Position numbers and translations under genes: made by a program. A DNA stretch of 64,000 nt from Comamonadaceae bacterium (GTDB taxonomy: Bacteria > Pseudomonadota > Gammaproteobacteria > Burkholderiales > Burkholderiaceae_C): positions 186,001 through 250,000 of the forward strand of contig JAIXOM010000059.1 of assembly GCA_027486755.1 (NCBI GenBank), in the 5' to 3' direction. Of the stretch, positions 26,172 to 32,690 are shown in pieces (the stretch's first letter is position 1; every line of letters begins with the position of its first letter). Below the pieces are notes generated by a model. It did no database searches. It worked only from the letters and a program-made list of their open reading frames with translations, and was not told the origin of the DNA.

Positions 26172-27086
26172 TTACATACCGATCAGGTCGGCGCGGTGCA
26201 AGATGCCGCTTTGGGCGCGCACTGTGGCCACGTCCACCAGCGAGCCGTCGAGCGCGATGGAGCCCAGGCCCTGCTCCAGCGCCTTGGCATAGGCGGCGGC
26301 CATGGCGCGCGCTTTGTCCACGTCAGCTTGCAGGGGGGTGTGCGCCTTGTTGGCTGGCTCGATCTGGCTGGGGTGTATGGCCCACTTGCCGACAAAGCCC
26401 ATGATGGCGCCACGGCGCGCTTCAATTTCGTAGCCGGCGGCGTTGCGAAAGTCGGCGAAGGGGCCGTCGATCGCGTCTATGCCGGCGGCCCGCGCGGCGA
26501 TCACCACTTTGTAGCGTGGGTAGTGCCAGAGGTCGCCCGGGTAGTCCTTGGAGCCCCAGATCTCTTTCTGGTCCATGCCCTGCGAGGCCGAGTAGTCGCC
26601 CATGCCCAAAATCAGGGCCTCCAGGCGCGGGCTGCAGCGGGCGATTTGCTCAACATTGATCAGGCCTTCGACCTCCTCGATCAAGACCTCCAGGCCGATC
26701 CGCTTTTTCAGCTTGAGCTTTAGCTCGAGCTGGTTGAGCAAGGTCTCGACGAAGTGCAGGTCACGCGGGTGGCGGACCTTGGGGATCATGATGACATCGA
26801 GGTTTTCGCGGGCACCTTCGACGACTTCGATGATGTCGTTGTAGCAGTATTCGGTCTCCACATCGTTGATGCGCACGCAGCGGGTTTTCTTGCCCCAGTC
26901 CAGCGTGTTCAGAGCGGTGACCACCTTGCCGCGCGCTTCGGCCTTGGCGCTGGGTGCGACCGCGTCTTCGAGGTCCAGAAAGACAAAGTCGGCCGCGCTG
27001 GCGGCGCCTTTGGCCATCATTTTTTCGCTGCTGCCGGGAACGGCGAGTTCGGAGCGGCGCAGCCGCTTGCTGGGAGGCAGGTGCAT
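26172..27086 (-). CDS. HpcH/HpaI (CitE-like) lyase, malyl-CoA / citramalyl-CoA lyase type
   Basis: 304 residues, TIM-barrel CitE family. RRSELAVPGSSEKMM is the usual N-terminal phosphate loop, DFVFLDLEDAVAP carries acidic metal ligands, RINDVET and IMIPKVRHP follow, and LEVLIEEVEGLINVEQIA holds the second acid. Length and the GMGDYSASQG segment fit L-malyl-CoA/beta-methylmalyl-CoA lyases. Such enzymes split a 3-hydroxy-acyl-CoA dicarboxylate into acetyl- or propionyl-CoA and a 2-oxo acid. It follows two MaoC genes and precedes a Bug gene (21-base gap), which fits hydration followed by cleavage. Confidence 0.87.
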   Translation of the reverse strand: MHLPPSKRLRRSELAVPGSSEKMMAKGAASAADFVFLDLEDAVAPSAKAEARGKVVTALNTLDWGKKTRCVRINDVETEYCYNDIIEVVEGARENLDVIMIPKVRHPRDLHFVETLLNQLELKLKLKKRIGLEVLIEEVEGLINVEQIARCSPRLEALILGMGDYSASQGMDQKEIWGSKDYPGDLWHYPRYKVVIAARAAGIDAIDGPFADFRNAAGYEIEARRGAIMGFVGKWAIHPSQIEPANKAHTPLQADVDKARAMAAAYAKALEQGLGSIALDGSLVDVATVRAQSGILHRADLIGM

Positions 27087-27126
27087 GGGAGCTTTCTCTG
27101 GTGAGGATGGAAAAATTAAAAAGGGC

Positions 27127-27606
27127 TCAGGCCTGCAGGCCGGCAGGGCGGCGCCGGATCAGCACGGTGCGCTGACCTTCAAAGACCTGCTCGTCTTTTT
27201 GGTTGAAGCCCAGATGACGGAAGACCACGACGCCAGCGTCAGGGCGGTCTGCATTGCGCTTGTCGAGCACCTCGGTGTAGGCATAGAGCGTGTCGCCGTG
27301 AAACACCATGGCTTTGAGACGTATGCCGGTGACACTCAATTCGGCCAGCGCGTTTTCAGCGGTGTCTTGGGCGGCCAGGCCTATGACCATCGAGGTGGTC
27401 AGGCCGCCAAAGTAGACCCGCTGACCGAAGGCGCCCTTGTTCATGGCGTGTTCGTTGAAGTGGCCTTGGGCGGTGTTCATCACCAGATGGGCGAACATCG
27501 TGTTGTCGATTTCGCCGATGGTCTTGCCGCGCGCATGGCGCAGCACTTGGCCGACTTGAAAGTCTTCAAAATAGTTGCTGGTGCCGGTCAGGGTGAGCGA
27601 GGTCAT
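27127..27606 (-). CDS. MaoC-family hydratase (hotdog fold), second of a pair
   Basis: 159 residues. NYFEDFQVGQVLRHARGKTI is the typical MaoC opening; NTAQGHFNEHAM and VYFGGLTTSMVIGL follow the order of mesaconyl-CoA/2-methylfumaryl-CoA hydratase-like proteins. The start at 27606 is chosen for its AAGGA; an earlier ATG at 27627 overlaps the previous gene. It adds water to an enoyl-CoA, often a branched unsaturated dicarboxyl-CoA in this branch. It probably pairs with the MaoC protein just upstream, since members of this group occur as double-hotdog or two-subunit enzymes. Confidence 0.85.
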   Translation of the reverse strand: MTSLTLTGTSNYFEDFQVGQVLRHARGKTIGEIDNTMFAHLVMNTAQGHFNEHAMNKGAFGQRVYFGGLTTSMVIGLAAQDTAENALAELSVTGIRLKAMVFHGDTLYAYTEVLDKRNADRPDAGVVVFRHLGFNQKDEQVFEGQRTVLIRRRPAGLQA

Positions 27607-27623
27607 GGCAGTCCTTGATGGGT

Positions 27624-28130
27624 TCACGCGGCGTTCTTGCGCAGCACGAGGTTGGTGCGGCGAAAGTGGATCACCCGCTGGCCTTTGCGCAGACCCTCGG
27701 TATGCCAGGTCACGATGCCCTGGTCCTTGCGGCTCGACGAGTTGCGCCGGTCGACCACGGTGCTGCGCGCCACCAGGGTGTCACCGGGATACACCGGCTG
27801 TTCAAACACCATGTCGTCGACGCCCAGGAAGGCGCCGCCGAGCTCGCTCAGGTCTTCGGTGCTCAGCCCAAAGACCAGGTTGAACACCAGGTAGGGGTTG
27901 ACTGGGCAGCGTTCGTAGCCCAGCGACTGGGCATGCTCCTGATTGAAATAGATCGGGTTGAAGTGCAGCGTCATCGTCGAGAAGAAGCTGTTGTCCGATT
28001 CGGTCAGGGTGCGGCCCCAGTGGTGCTCGAAAACCCGGCCGGGCTCGAAGTCTTCGAAGTAGCAGCCCTTGGGCAACAGGACCGCAGCCTGACGGATTTC
28101 GTCGGCGCTGCGCAGGGGAGTAGGTGGCAT
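27624..28130 (-). CDS. MaoC-family hydratase (hotdog fold), first gene of the ten-gene operon
   Basis: 168 residues. KGCYFEDFEPGRVFEHHWGRTLTESDN is a MaoC opening, with DN and HFNPIYFN giving the usual Asp/His catalytic region, followed by the VYPGDTLVARSTVVDRR strand. The start at 28130 (MPPTPLRS) is favoured because the promoter, operator and a GAGAG lie just upstream; a longer frame to 28187 would run into the operator. It shares its general pattern with the next gene but is not a recent copy. It is the first gene behind operator A, so its message begins about 41 bases upstream. Confidence 0.87.
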   Translation of the reverse strand: MPPTPLRSADEIRQAAVLLPKGCYFEDFEPGRVFEHHWGRTLTESDNSFFSTMTLHFNPIYFNQEHAQSLGYERCPVNPYLVFNLVFGLSTEDLSELGGAFLGVDDMVFEQPVYPGDTLVARSTVVDRRNSSSRKDQGIVTWHTEGLRKGQRVIHFRRTNLVLRKNAA

Positions 28131-28151
28131 GGGTATTCGCTCTCTGGCCGT

Positions 28152-28175
28152 AAACGTCCGGACGTCTGAATGACT
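28152..28175 (-). promoter_or_regulatory. GntR operator A (TCCGGA palindrome)
   Basis: The centre ACGTCCGGACGT (28154-28165) is a perfect 12-base palindrome with AAA on its left and CTGAATGA on its right. It covers the expected transcription start of the MaoC-led operon, just downstream of the -10 box. The same core occurs as operator B at 28261 and twice in operator C at 30847. Position at +1 fits repression by the neighbouring GntR protein. Confidence 0.72.
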
Positions 28176-28177
28176 TA

Positions 28178-28206
28178 ATCCTTTCATGGGCCAGCCGATT
28201 TGTCAA
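28178..28206 (-). promoter_or_regulatory. Promoter of the ten-gene catabolic operon
   Basis: On the minus strand a perfect TTGACA (-35, 28201-28206) is 17 bases from AAGGAT (-10, 28178-28183). Transcription would start near 28171, inside operator A, leaving about 40 bases before the first MaoC start. Confidence 0.65.
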
Positions 28207-28248
28207 CCGTGAGAAGTCACTCAGAGGGAAAACCCTCGTGACACGGTT
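28205..28248. repeat. Nested 44-base inverted repeat between operators A and B
   Basis: Reading inward, AACCGT/ACGGTT, GTCAC/GTGAC and GAGGG/CCCTC pair around an AAAA loop. The right arm is continuous; the left arm has inserts of five (GAGAA) and three (TCA) bases. It lies between divergent promoters, so it is not at a gene end. Its right arm holds the GTGACA that I read as the -35 box for the rightward promoter, and its left end touches the leftward TTGACA. Confidence 0.6.
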
Positions 28249-28266
28249 TGAGCTTAGTCCAAACAT
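28238..28266 (+). promoter_or_regulatory. Rightward promoter toward the remnant and GntR gene
   Basis: GTGACA (28238-28243) and AAACAT (28261-28266) are 17 bases apart, and the -10 box overlaps operator B. This is weaker than the leftward promoter. It could drive the regulator gene at 28682 through the remnant, giving autoregulation. Confidence 0.45.
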
Positions 28267-28284
28267 CCGGACATTCAGACAACC
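28261..28284 (+). promoter_or_regulatory. GntR operator B
   Basis: AAACATCCGGACATTCAGAC repeats the plan of operator A; the 12-base core ACATCCGGACAT (28263-28274) is a palindrome at its central eight to ten bases. It lies 24 bases before the ATG of the chimeric remnant and about 400 bases before the GntR gene. Confidence 0.65.
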
Positions 28285-28307
28285 GTATGTCATGGTTTGA
28301 AGCCCCG

Positions 28308-28664
28308 ATGAAGATTGCGATCCTGGATGACATCTATGGGGTGGTGCGCACATTGCCCAGCGCCAGCCGCTCGCCGACCCTGCCCGATGTGCCTACCTTT
28401 GAGGAAGCGGGCGTGACCGGCTTTGCTGCCAACCCCTGGGCCGGCATCTTCGCGCCAGCGCGCACGCCGCAGGCGGTGGTCGAGCGCTTCAACAGCGAAC
28501 TCAATGCCCTGCTCGCTTCCCCTGAGGTACGCGATAAGCTGGCCGGCATGGGCATCACCGCCACCCTGATCCGGCTCGATCAGTTTGCTGCTGAAATCCG
28601 GCGTGAGCTCGATGCCTGCGGTCCCATGCTCAAGCAGGCTAACATCCGGGCCGATTCGTCTTGA
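28308..28664 (+). pseudogene. Chimeric remnant: dehydrogenase-like N-terminus joined to the C-terminus of a Bug protein
   Basis: The frame encodes 118 residues. The first ~17 (MKIAILDDIYGVVRTLP) resemble the start of D-2-hydroxyacid dehydrogenases of the SerA type. From about residue 20 onward, SPTLPDVPTFEEAG, PWAGIFAPARTPQAVVERFN and the closing helices are the last third of a Bug/TctC protein. No signal peptide or ligand-binding N-terminal lobe is left. An internal deletion that joined two genes in frame explains this best. It sits right behind operator B and 17 bases before the GntR gene, so it may still be transcribed. A short expressed protein cannot be ruled out. Confidence 0.75.
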
Positions 28665-28681
28665 ACCAGGATTGAGGCACC

Positions 28682-29488
28682 GTGCCAGTCACCCTTGAGA
28701 AAACCAGAAAGAAAGCGCCTACGAAGGCCGCTGCAGCACCGGCGCGCTCCCACCTGTCGCAGAGCACCACCCGTTATGAAATGTTTGCCAACTCCCTGGT
28801 GGCTGACATTGAGTCGGGCCGCTATCCGGTGGGCGCGCTGCTGCCGCCTGAGCCAGAGTTGTGCGCGCATTACGGCCTGAGCCGCCATACGGTGCGCGAA
28901 GGGGTGCGCAAGCTGGTGGACATGGGGCTGGTTTCGCGCCAGCAGGGGGTAGGTACCAAGGTGATTTCGGCCCAGGTCGGCCCCAACAACTTTTCCGCCG
29001 CCACCTCGCTGGAGGCCCTGTTCAGCTATGTAGGCGGCACCTATCTGGAAATCTATGAAGAAGGCTGGGTCAGTGCCGACGACCAGCTCGCCCGCCTGCT
29101 CGACTGCAAGGTGGGTCAGCGCTGGCTGAAGGTCAGCAGCTATCGCTACAAGCAAAACGACCAGCAGCCGCTGTCGCACACCGTGCTCTACATACCGCCG
29201 GCCTATGAGGGGATCCGGCAGTACCTTGGCGAGGTCAATCACCCGGTCTACCAGCTGATTGAAAAGCATTACGGTCACAAGGTGCAAGACCTGCAGATGG
29301 ATGTCAGCGCCCTGTCGATTCCCACTGCGATGGCGCGCAAGCTGCAATGCCGCCCGAATTCACCCGGCTTGCTGGTGGTGCGCCGCTACCGGGGCGCCAA
29401 TGACTCGGGACTGTCCAACTCGGTCAGCATCTACCCGCAGTCGCGCTTTCAGGTCTCGATCCGTTACCGGCTCAACTGGGCGGCCTGA
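28682..29488 (+). CDS. GntR-family regulator with UTRA effector domain (HutC type)
   Basis: 268 residues with a GTG start behind GAGG. A basic Ala-rich tail of 25 residues comes first. The winged helix-turn-helix then reads MFANSLVADIESGRYPVGALLPPE, with the recognition part YGLSRHTVREGVRKL near residues 65-80. Residues ~105-265 form the UTRA ligand-binding domain (WLKVSSYRYK, then SHTVLYIPPAY, and the final VSIRYRLNW). It stands between the ten-gene operon and a CoA-transferase gene, both of which carry the same palindrome at their promoters, so it is the probable repressor of both. The effector is likely a CoA ester or acid of the pathway. Confidence 0.92.
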   Translation: MPVTLEKTRKKAPTKAAAAPARSHLSQSTTRYEMFANSLVADIESGRYPVGALLPPEPELCAHYGLSRHTVREGVRKLVDMGLVSRQQGVGTKVISAQVGPNNFSAATSLEALFSYVGGTYLEIYEEGWVSADDQLARLLDCKVGQRWLKVSSYRYKQNDQQPLSHTVLYIPPAYEGIRQYLGEVNHPVYQLIEKHYGHKVQDLQMDVSALSIPTAMARKLQCRPNSPGLLVVRRYRGANDSGLSNSVSIYPQSRFQVSIRYRLNWAA

Positions 29489-29563
29489 GATCGGCTGCCT
29501 GAGGTCGATTGCATAAAGCCAGCGTGGGCAGGCCCGTTGTGCCGGCTTCATTGCTCAAGCGCC

Positions 29564-30844
29564 TTAAGCTGCGCAGCGCACCGCGCCGCTGGCCGTCAGT
29601 TGATCGATCTGCGCCGCCGTCATGCCCGCGGCCAGCAGCACCTCGCGGGTGTGCTCACCGAGCATAGGAGCCCGGGTACGGACGCTTCCCGGTGTTTCAG
29701 ACATCTTGATCGGAACGCCTGCGATGGTGAGTTTTTTGCTGCTGTGCGGTTGCTCGACTTCGACCAGCATCTCGCGCGCGGCGAAGTAGGGGTCGGTGAA
29801 GATGTCCTGCGCGTCGTAGATCGGCCCGAAGGGCAATTGCCCGCCGAGCAGTTGCCGCAGCTGCTCCTTGGTGTGGGCGCTGGTAAAGGCGCCCAGCTCG
29901 GCCTTGAGCGCGGGGGCGTTGCGCACCCGGTCGTCGTTGCTGCGAAAACGGGGGTCTTCGGCCAACTCGGGCCGCCCCATGAGCTTGCACAGCTTGATCC
30001 AAAAGCCGTCGTTGGGGCTGCCGACCGTGACCCAACCGTCAGCCGCCGGGAATACCCCCATGGGGACGAACATCGGGTGGTGTGAACCCTGGGGCCTGGG
30101 GATCACACCGCTGATGGAGTATTGGTAGATCACGCGCTCGCAAAAGGCCAGCACGCCGTCGACCATGGCCACGTCAATGAATTGCCCACGCCCGGTGCGC
30201 TGCGCACGCATGACGGCAGCGAGCACGCCGAAGGCGCACAAGGTGGCCGGGATCAGATCGCCCACGCCGGGGCCCACCTTCATCGGCACGCCGTCCTCGG
30301 CGCCGGTCACGCCCATCATGCCGCCCATGGACTGAGACACCACGTCAAAGGCTGGCCAGTCGGTGTAGTCGTTGCTGGCGCTGCGCGGGTCGCCGAAGCC
30401 GCGGATGCAGGCGTACACCAAGCGGGGGTTGCGCTCGGCCAGCTTTTCATACGACAGCCCGAGCCTGTCGAGCACACCGGCCCGAAAGTTCTCGATCAGC
30501 ACATCGGCCTTGTCGACCAGCGACAGCAGCACCTCCCGCCCTTGTTCGGACTTCAGATCGATGACCACGCCCTTTTTGTTGCGGTTGACGCTCTGGTAGT
30601 AGCCGCCCATATTGCGCACCTGATCGTCATCGCAGTAGGGGCCGAAGGCGCGGGTCATGTCGCCCTCGGGCGACTCGACCTTGATCACCTCGGCGCCATG
30701 GTCGGCCATGAGTTGTGCGCAAAATGGACCGGCGAGCATCTGCGTGAGGTCGAGCACCCGCAGGCCCTCGAGGGCGCCGGCCAGGCCAGCACTGGCAGAT
30801 GAAGGTGCGGTGTCTGCCGAGGGCGGAACAGCGGTTCGATTCAT
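29564..30844 (-). CDS. CaiB/BaiF (class III) CoA-transferase under operator C
   Basis: 426 residues, family III CoA-transferase. ALEGLRVLDLTQMLAGPFCAQLMADHGAEVIKVE is the classic opening, the catalytic Asp is in VGPGVGDLIPAT (near 188), and RGQFIDVAMVDGVLAF follows. It moves CoA from a donor acyl-CoA to a carboxylic acid, forming an acyl-CoA for the dehydrogenase, hydratase and lyase of the nearby operon. Its start codon is four bases from a double TCCGGA operator and lacks a Shine-Dalgarno. The N-terminal ~25 residues (Ser/Ala/Pro-rich) before the fold are unusual, so a later start is possible. It is transcribed alone. Confidence 0.9.
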   Translation of the reverse strand: MNRTAVPPSADTAPSSASAGLAGALEGLRVLDLTQMLAGPFCAQLMADHGAEVIKVESPEGDMTRAFGPYCDDDQVRNMGGYYQSVNRNKKGVVIDLKSEQGREVLLSLVDKADVLIENFRAGVLDRLGLSYEKLAERNPRLVYACIRGFGDPRSASNDYTDWPAFDVVSQSMGGMMGVTGAEDGVPMKVGPGVGDLIPATLCAFGVLAAVMRAQRTGRGQFIDVAMVDGVLAFCERVIYQYSISGVIPRPQGSHHPMFVPMGVFPAADGWVTVGSPNDGFWIKLCKLMGRPELAEDPRFRSNDDRVRNAPALKAELGAFTSAHTKEQLRQLLGGQLPFGPIYDAQDIFTDPYFAAREMLVEVEQPHSSKKLTIAGVPIKMSETPGSVRTRAPMLGEHTREVLLAAGMTAAQIDQLTASGAVRCAA

Positions 30845-30846
30845 TT

Positions 30847-30876
30847 AAACATCCGGATGTCTGTACGTCTGGACAT
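30847..30876 (-). promoter_or_regulatory. GntR operator C (double site) in the CoA-transferase leader
   Basis: ACATCCGGATGT (30849-30860) is a perfect 12-base palindrome; ACGTCTGGACAT (30865-30876) is a second, imperfect copy 16 bases away. Together they fill the space between the -10 box and the start codon of the CoA-transferase gene. Confidence 0.72.
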
Positions 30877-30903
30877 CTTCACATGCGGGCCTGAGCTTGT
30901 CAA
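30875..30903 (-). promoter_or_regulatory. Promoter of the CoA-transferase gene
   Basis: On the minus strand TTGACA (30898-30903) is exactly 17 bases from GAAGAT (30875-30880). The -10 box overlaps the second half of operator C by two bases. Spacing, -35 sequence and operator position copy those of the ten-gene operon promoter. The message would have a leader of only about 25 bases. Confidence 0.65.
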
Positions 30904-31156
30904 GGATGCTGGCCCGGGGGGCGGGCCGGGGCTTTCATGAAATCTAAGCGCCCCAGCGCCTAAAACTTGGACGATGCCCCAAGCCGTATCCTGCAAAGAC
31001 TGCGCGATGCTAGGATTTGGCGATGCAGTCCTTCATTCGTCGCCGCGGTTTATTCGCTCTAGGCCTAGGCCTGAGTCCGTCCTCTGTGCCCCAATCCTGC
31101 GAAGGTGGAGATGGCGCCAAACCCTCACGGGCGCAGGCTCATCAGAGTGGTGCGCG
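30904..31156. other. Intergenic stretch without a recognised gene
   Basis: Together with operator C this makes a 312-base gap between divergent genes. A GC-rich run (CCCGGGGGGCGGGCC) lies near 30913-30930. An open frame runs from 30974 into the next gene, but its residues are Arg/Pro/Ser-rich and unlike the family, so I treat it as the upstream region of the thiolase-like gene. Confidence 0.5.
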
Positions 31157-32623
31157 GTGAGGGTGCCCGATCGAACGCCGGTGCTGGTGGGCGTGGGTGT
31201 GACGACCCAGCGCGAGGATGATTGGCGCCAAGCCAAGGAGCCGATGGGCCTGATGCTCGATGCGGTGCGCGCCGCCGGGCAGGACAGCGGTAGCGCATCG
31301 GCTTTGGCCGGCGCGCAATGGATTGCGGTGCCGCGTGGCCGGTGGACCTACACCAACCCGGCCGGTGCAATTGCCCGCGCGGTCGGCGCCCGCCAGGCCA
31401 CCACGGTGCTTACCAGCGTCGGCGTGTTGCAGCAGACCCTGATTGGCGCGGCCTGCCAGCGCATTGCCGTAGGTGATGTACACACCGCTTTGGTGGCTGG
31501 ATCGGACGCCGGATACCGTTTGCTGCGCGCTCAAATGTCCGGGCAAACTGCTGGTGAAGATACCGATCAGGGCACGCCCGATGAATACTGGGAGCCCGCC
31601 GAGGAATTGCGCCACCCGGTGGAGCGCCGCGCTGGCTTGAAAATGCCGGTGGGCTTATATGCACTGCTTGACAGCGCCTACCGCCATGCCCAGGGTTTGA
31701 GTGTGGCCGAGCATTGCGATGCGCTCGCGCGCCTTTATGCGGGCTTTAGCAAGGTTGCGGCGGCTAATCCGCATGCCTGGCTGCGGCAGGAGCTCGACGC
31801 CGATGCGATACGCGAGGCTTCGTCGCGTAACCCGATGCAGGCTTTTCCCTATACCCGCCTGCATTGCGCCAGCTGGAATGTGGATCAGGCCAGCGCGCTG
31901 CTTTTGTGCTCAGCGGGTCGGGCCCGCGACTTGGGCATAGACCCCGCGCGCTGGGTCTATCCCTGGGCTAGCACCGAGTCCAATCATATGCTGGCGTTGT
32001 CGGCTCGGGCGAGTTTGCATGACTGTGTGGGCGCCCGTGTCGCCGGTCGTGCTGCCATGGACAGCGCAGGCCTGGCTCCACAGGACTTGGATTTGGTCGA
32101 GCTCTACAGCTGCTTTCCGATCGCGGTCCTGTCGTACGCGCAGGCACTGGGGCTGAGCATGGAGCGCGAGCTCACGCTGACCGGGGGTATGTCGTTTGCT
32201 GGCGGCCCTTTCAACAACTATGAGTTCCAGAGCACTGCCCGTGCGGCCGAGCTGTTGCGCGCTGGCCGTGGCCGCAATGCTCTGGTGTCTTGCGTGTCGG
32301 GCATTCTGACCAAGCAGGGCTTTGGCCTATGGGGCATGACGCCACCACCGGATGATTTTTTTCATGCTGATCTGAGCGACCAGGTGGCTGCGCAGACCCA
32401 GGCCCGGGAGGTCGTCGATGGCTATACCGGGCCGGCGCGTGTGGCTGCCTGCACGGTGGTGCATGGCCGTGGCAAGACGCCGCGCGGTATCGTGCTGGTC
32501 GACCTGCCCGGGGGTCAACGCGCCTTGGCCACCACCGAGCAGGAAGGCTGGGTGGCACGGCTGCAGCAAGAAGAATGGGTGGGCCGTCAGGTGCAGGTGG
32601 CCGATCAGGCGCTGCTGCCCTGA
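31157..32623 (+). CDS. Thiolase-like protein with additional C-terminal domain, no canonical nucleophilic Cys
   Basis: About 488 residues with a GTG start at 31157 (another GTG at 31163); no clear Shine-Dalgarno. The fold follows SCP-x-type thiolases: PVLVGVGVTTQRED at the front, LVAGSDAGYRLLRA after the usual Cys region, and GGMSFAGGPFNNYEFQSTA near the end. Where thiolases carry the nucleophilic Cys (VxxxCxSG), this protein reads VLTSVGVLQQTL. The last ~80 residues form an extra domain like that of mycobacterial thiolase-like protein type 1. It may bind an acyl-CoA rather than cleave it, or use another residue. It stands alone on the plus strand between two minus-strand CoA operons. Confidence 0.78.
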   Translation: MRVPDRTPVLVGVGVTTQREDDWRQAKEPMGLMLDAVRAAGQDSGSASALAGAQWIAVPRGRWTYTNPAGAIARAVGARQATTVLTSVGVLQQTLIGAACQRIAVGDVHTALVAGSDAGYRLLRAQMSGQTAGEDTDQGTPDEYWEPAEELRHPVERRAGLKMPVGLYALLDSAYRHAQGLSVAEHCDALARLYAGFSKVAAANPHAWLRQELDADAIREASSRNPMQAFPYTRLHCASWNVDQASALLLCSAGRARDLGIDPARWVYPWASTESNHMLALSARASLHDCVGARVAGRAAMDSAGLAPQDLDLVELYSCFPIAVLSYAQALGLSMERELTLTGGMSFAGGPFNNYEFQSTARAAELLRAGRGRNALVSCVSGILTKQGFGLWGMTPPPDDFFHADLSDQVAAQTQAREVVDGYTGPARVAACTVVHGRGKTPRGIVLVDLPGGQRALATTEQEGWVARLQQEEWVGRQVQVADQALLP

Positions 32624-32690
32624 GCGATGCCTCGCTGATCCGGACCACCGCCCGGTGCCCTTGCCAAAGGTCGGCGGGCGTCAGAGTGGC

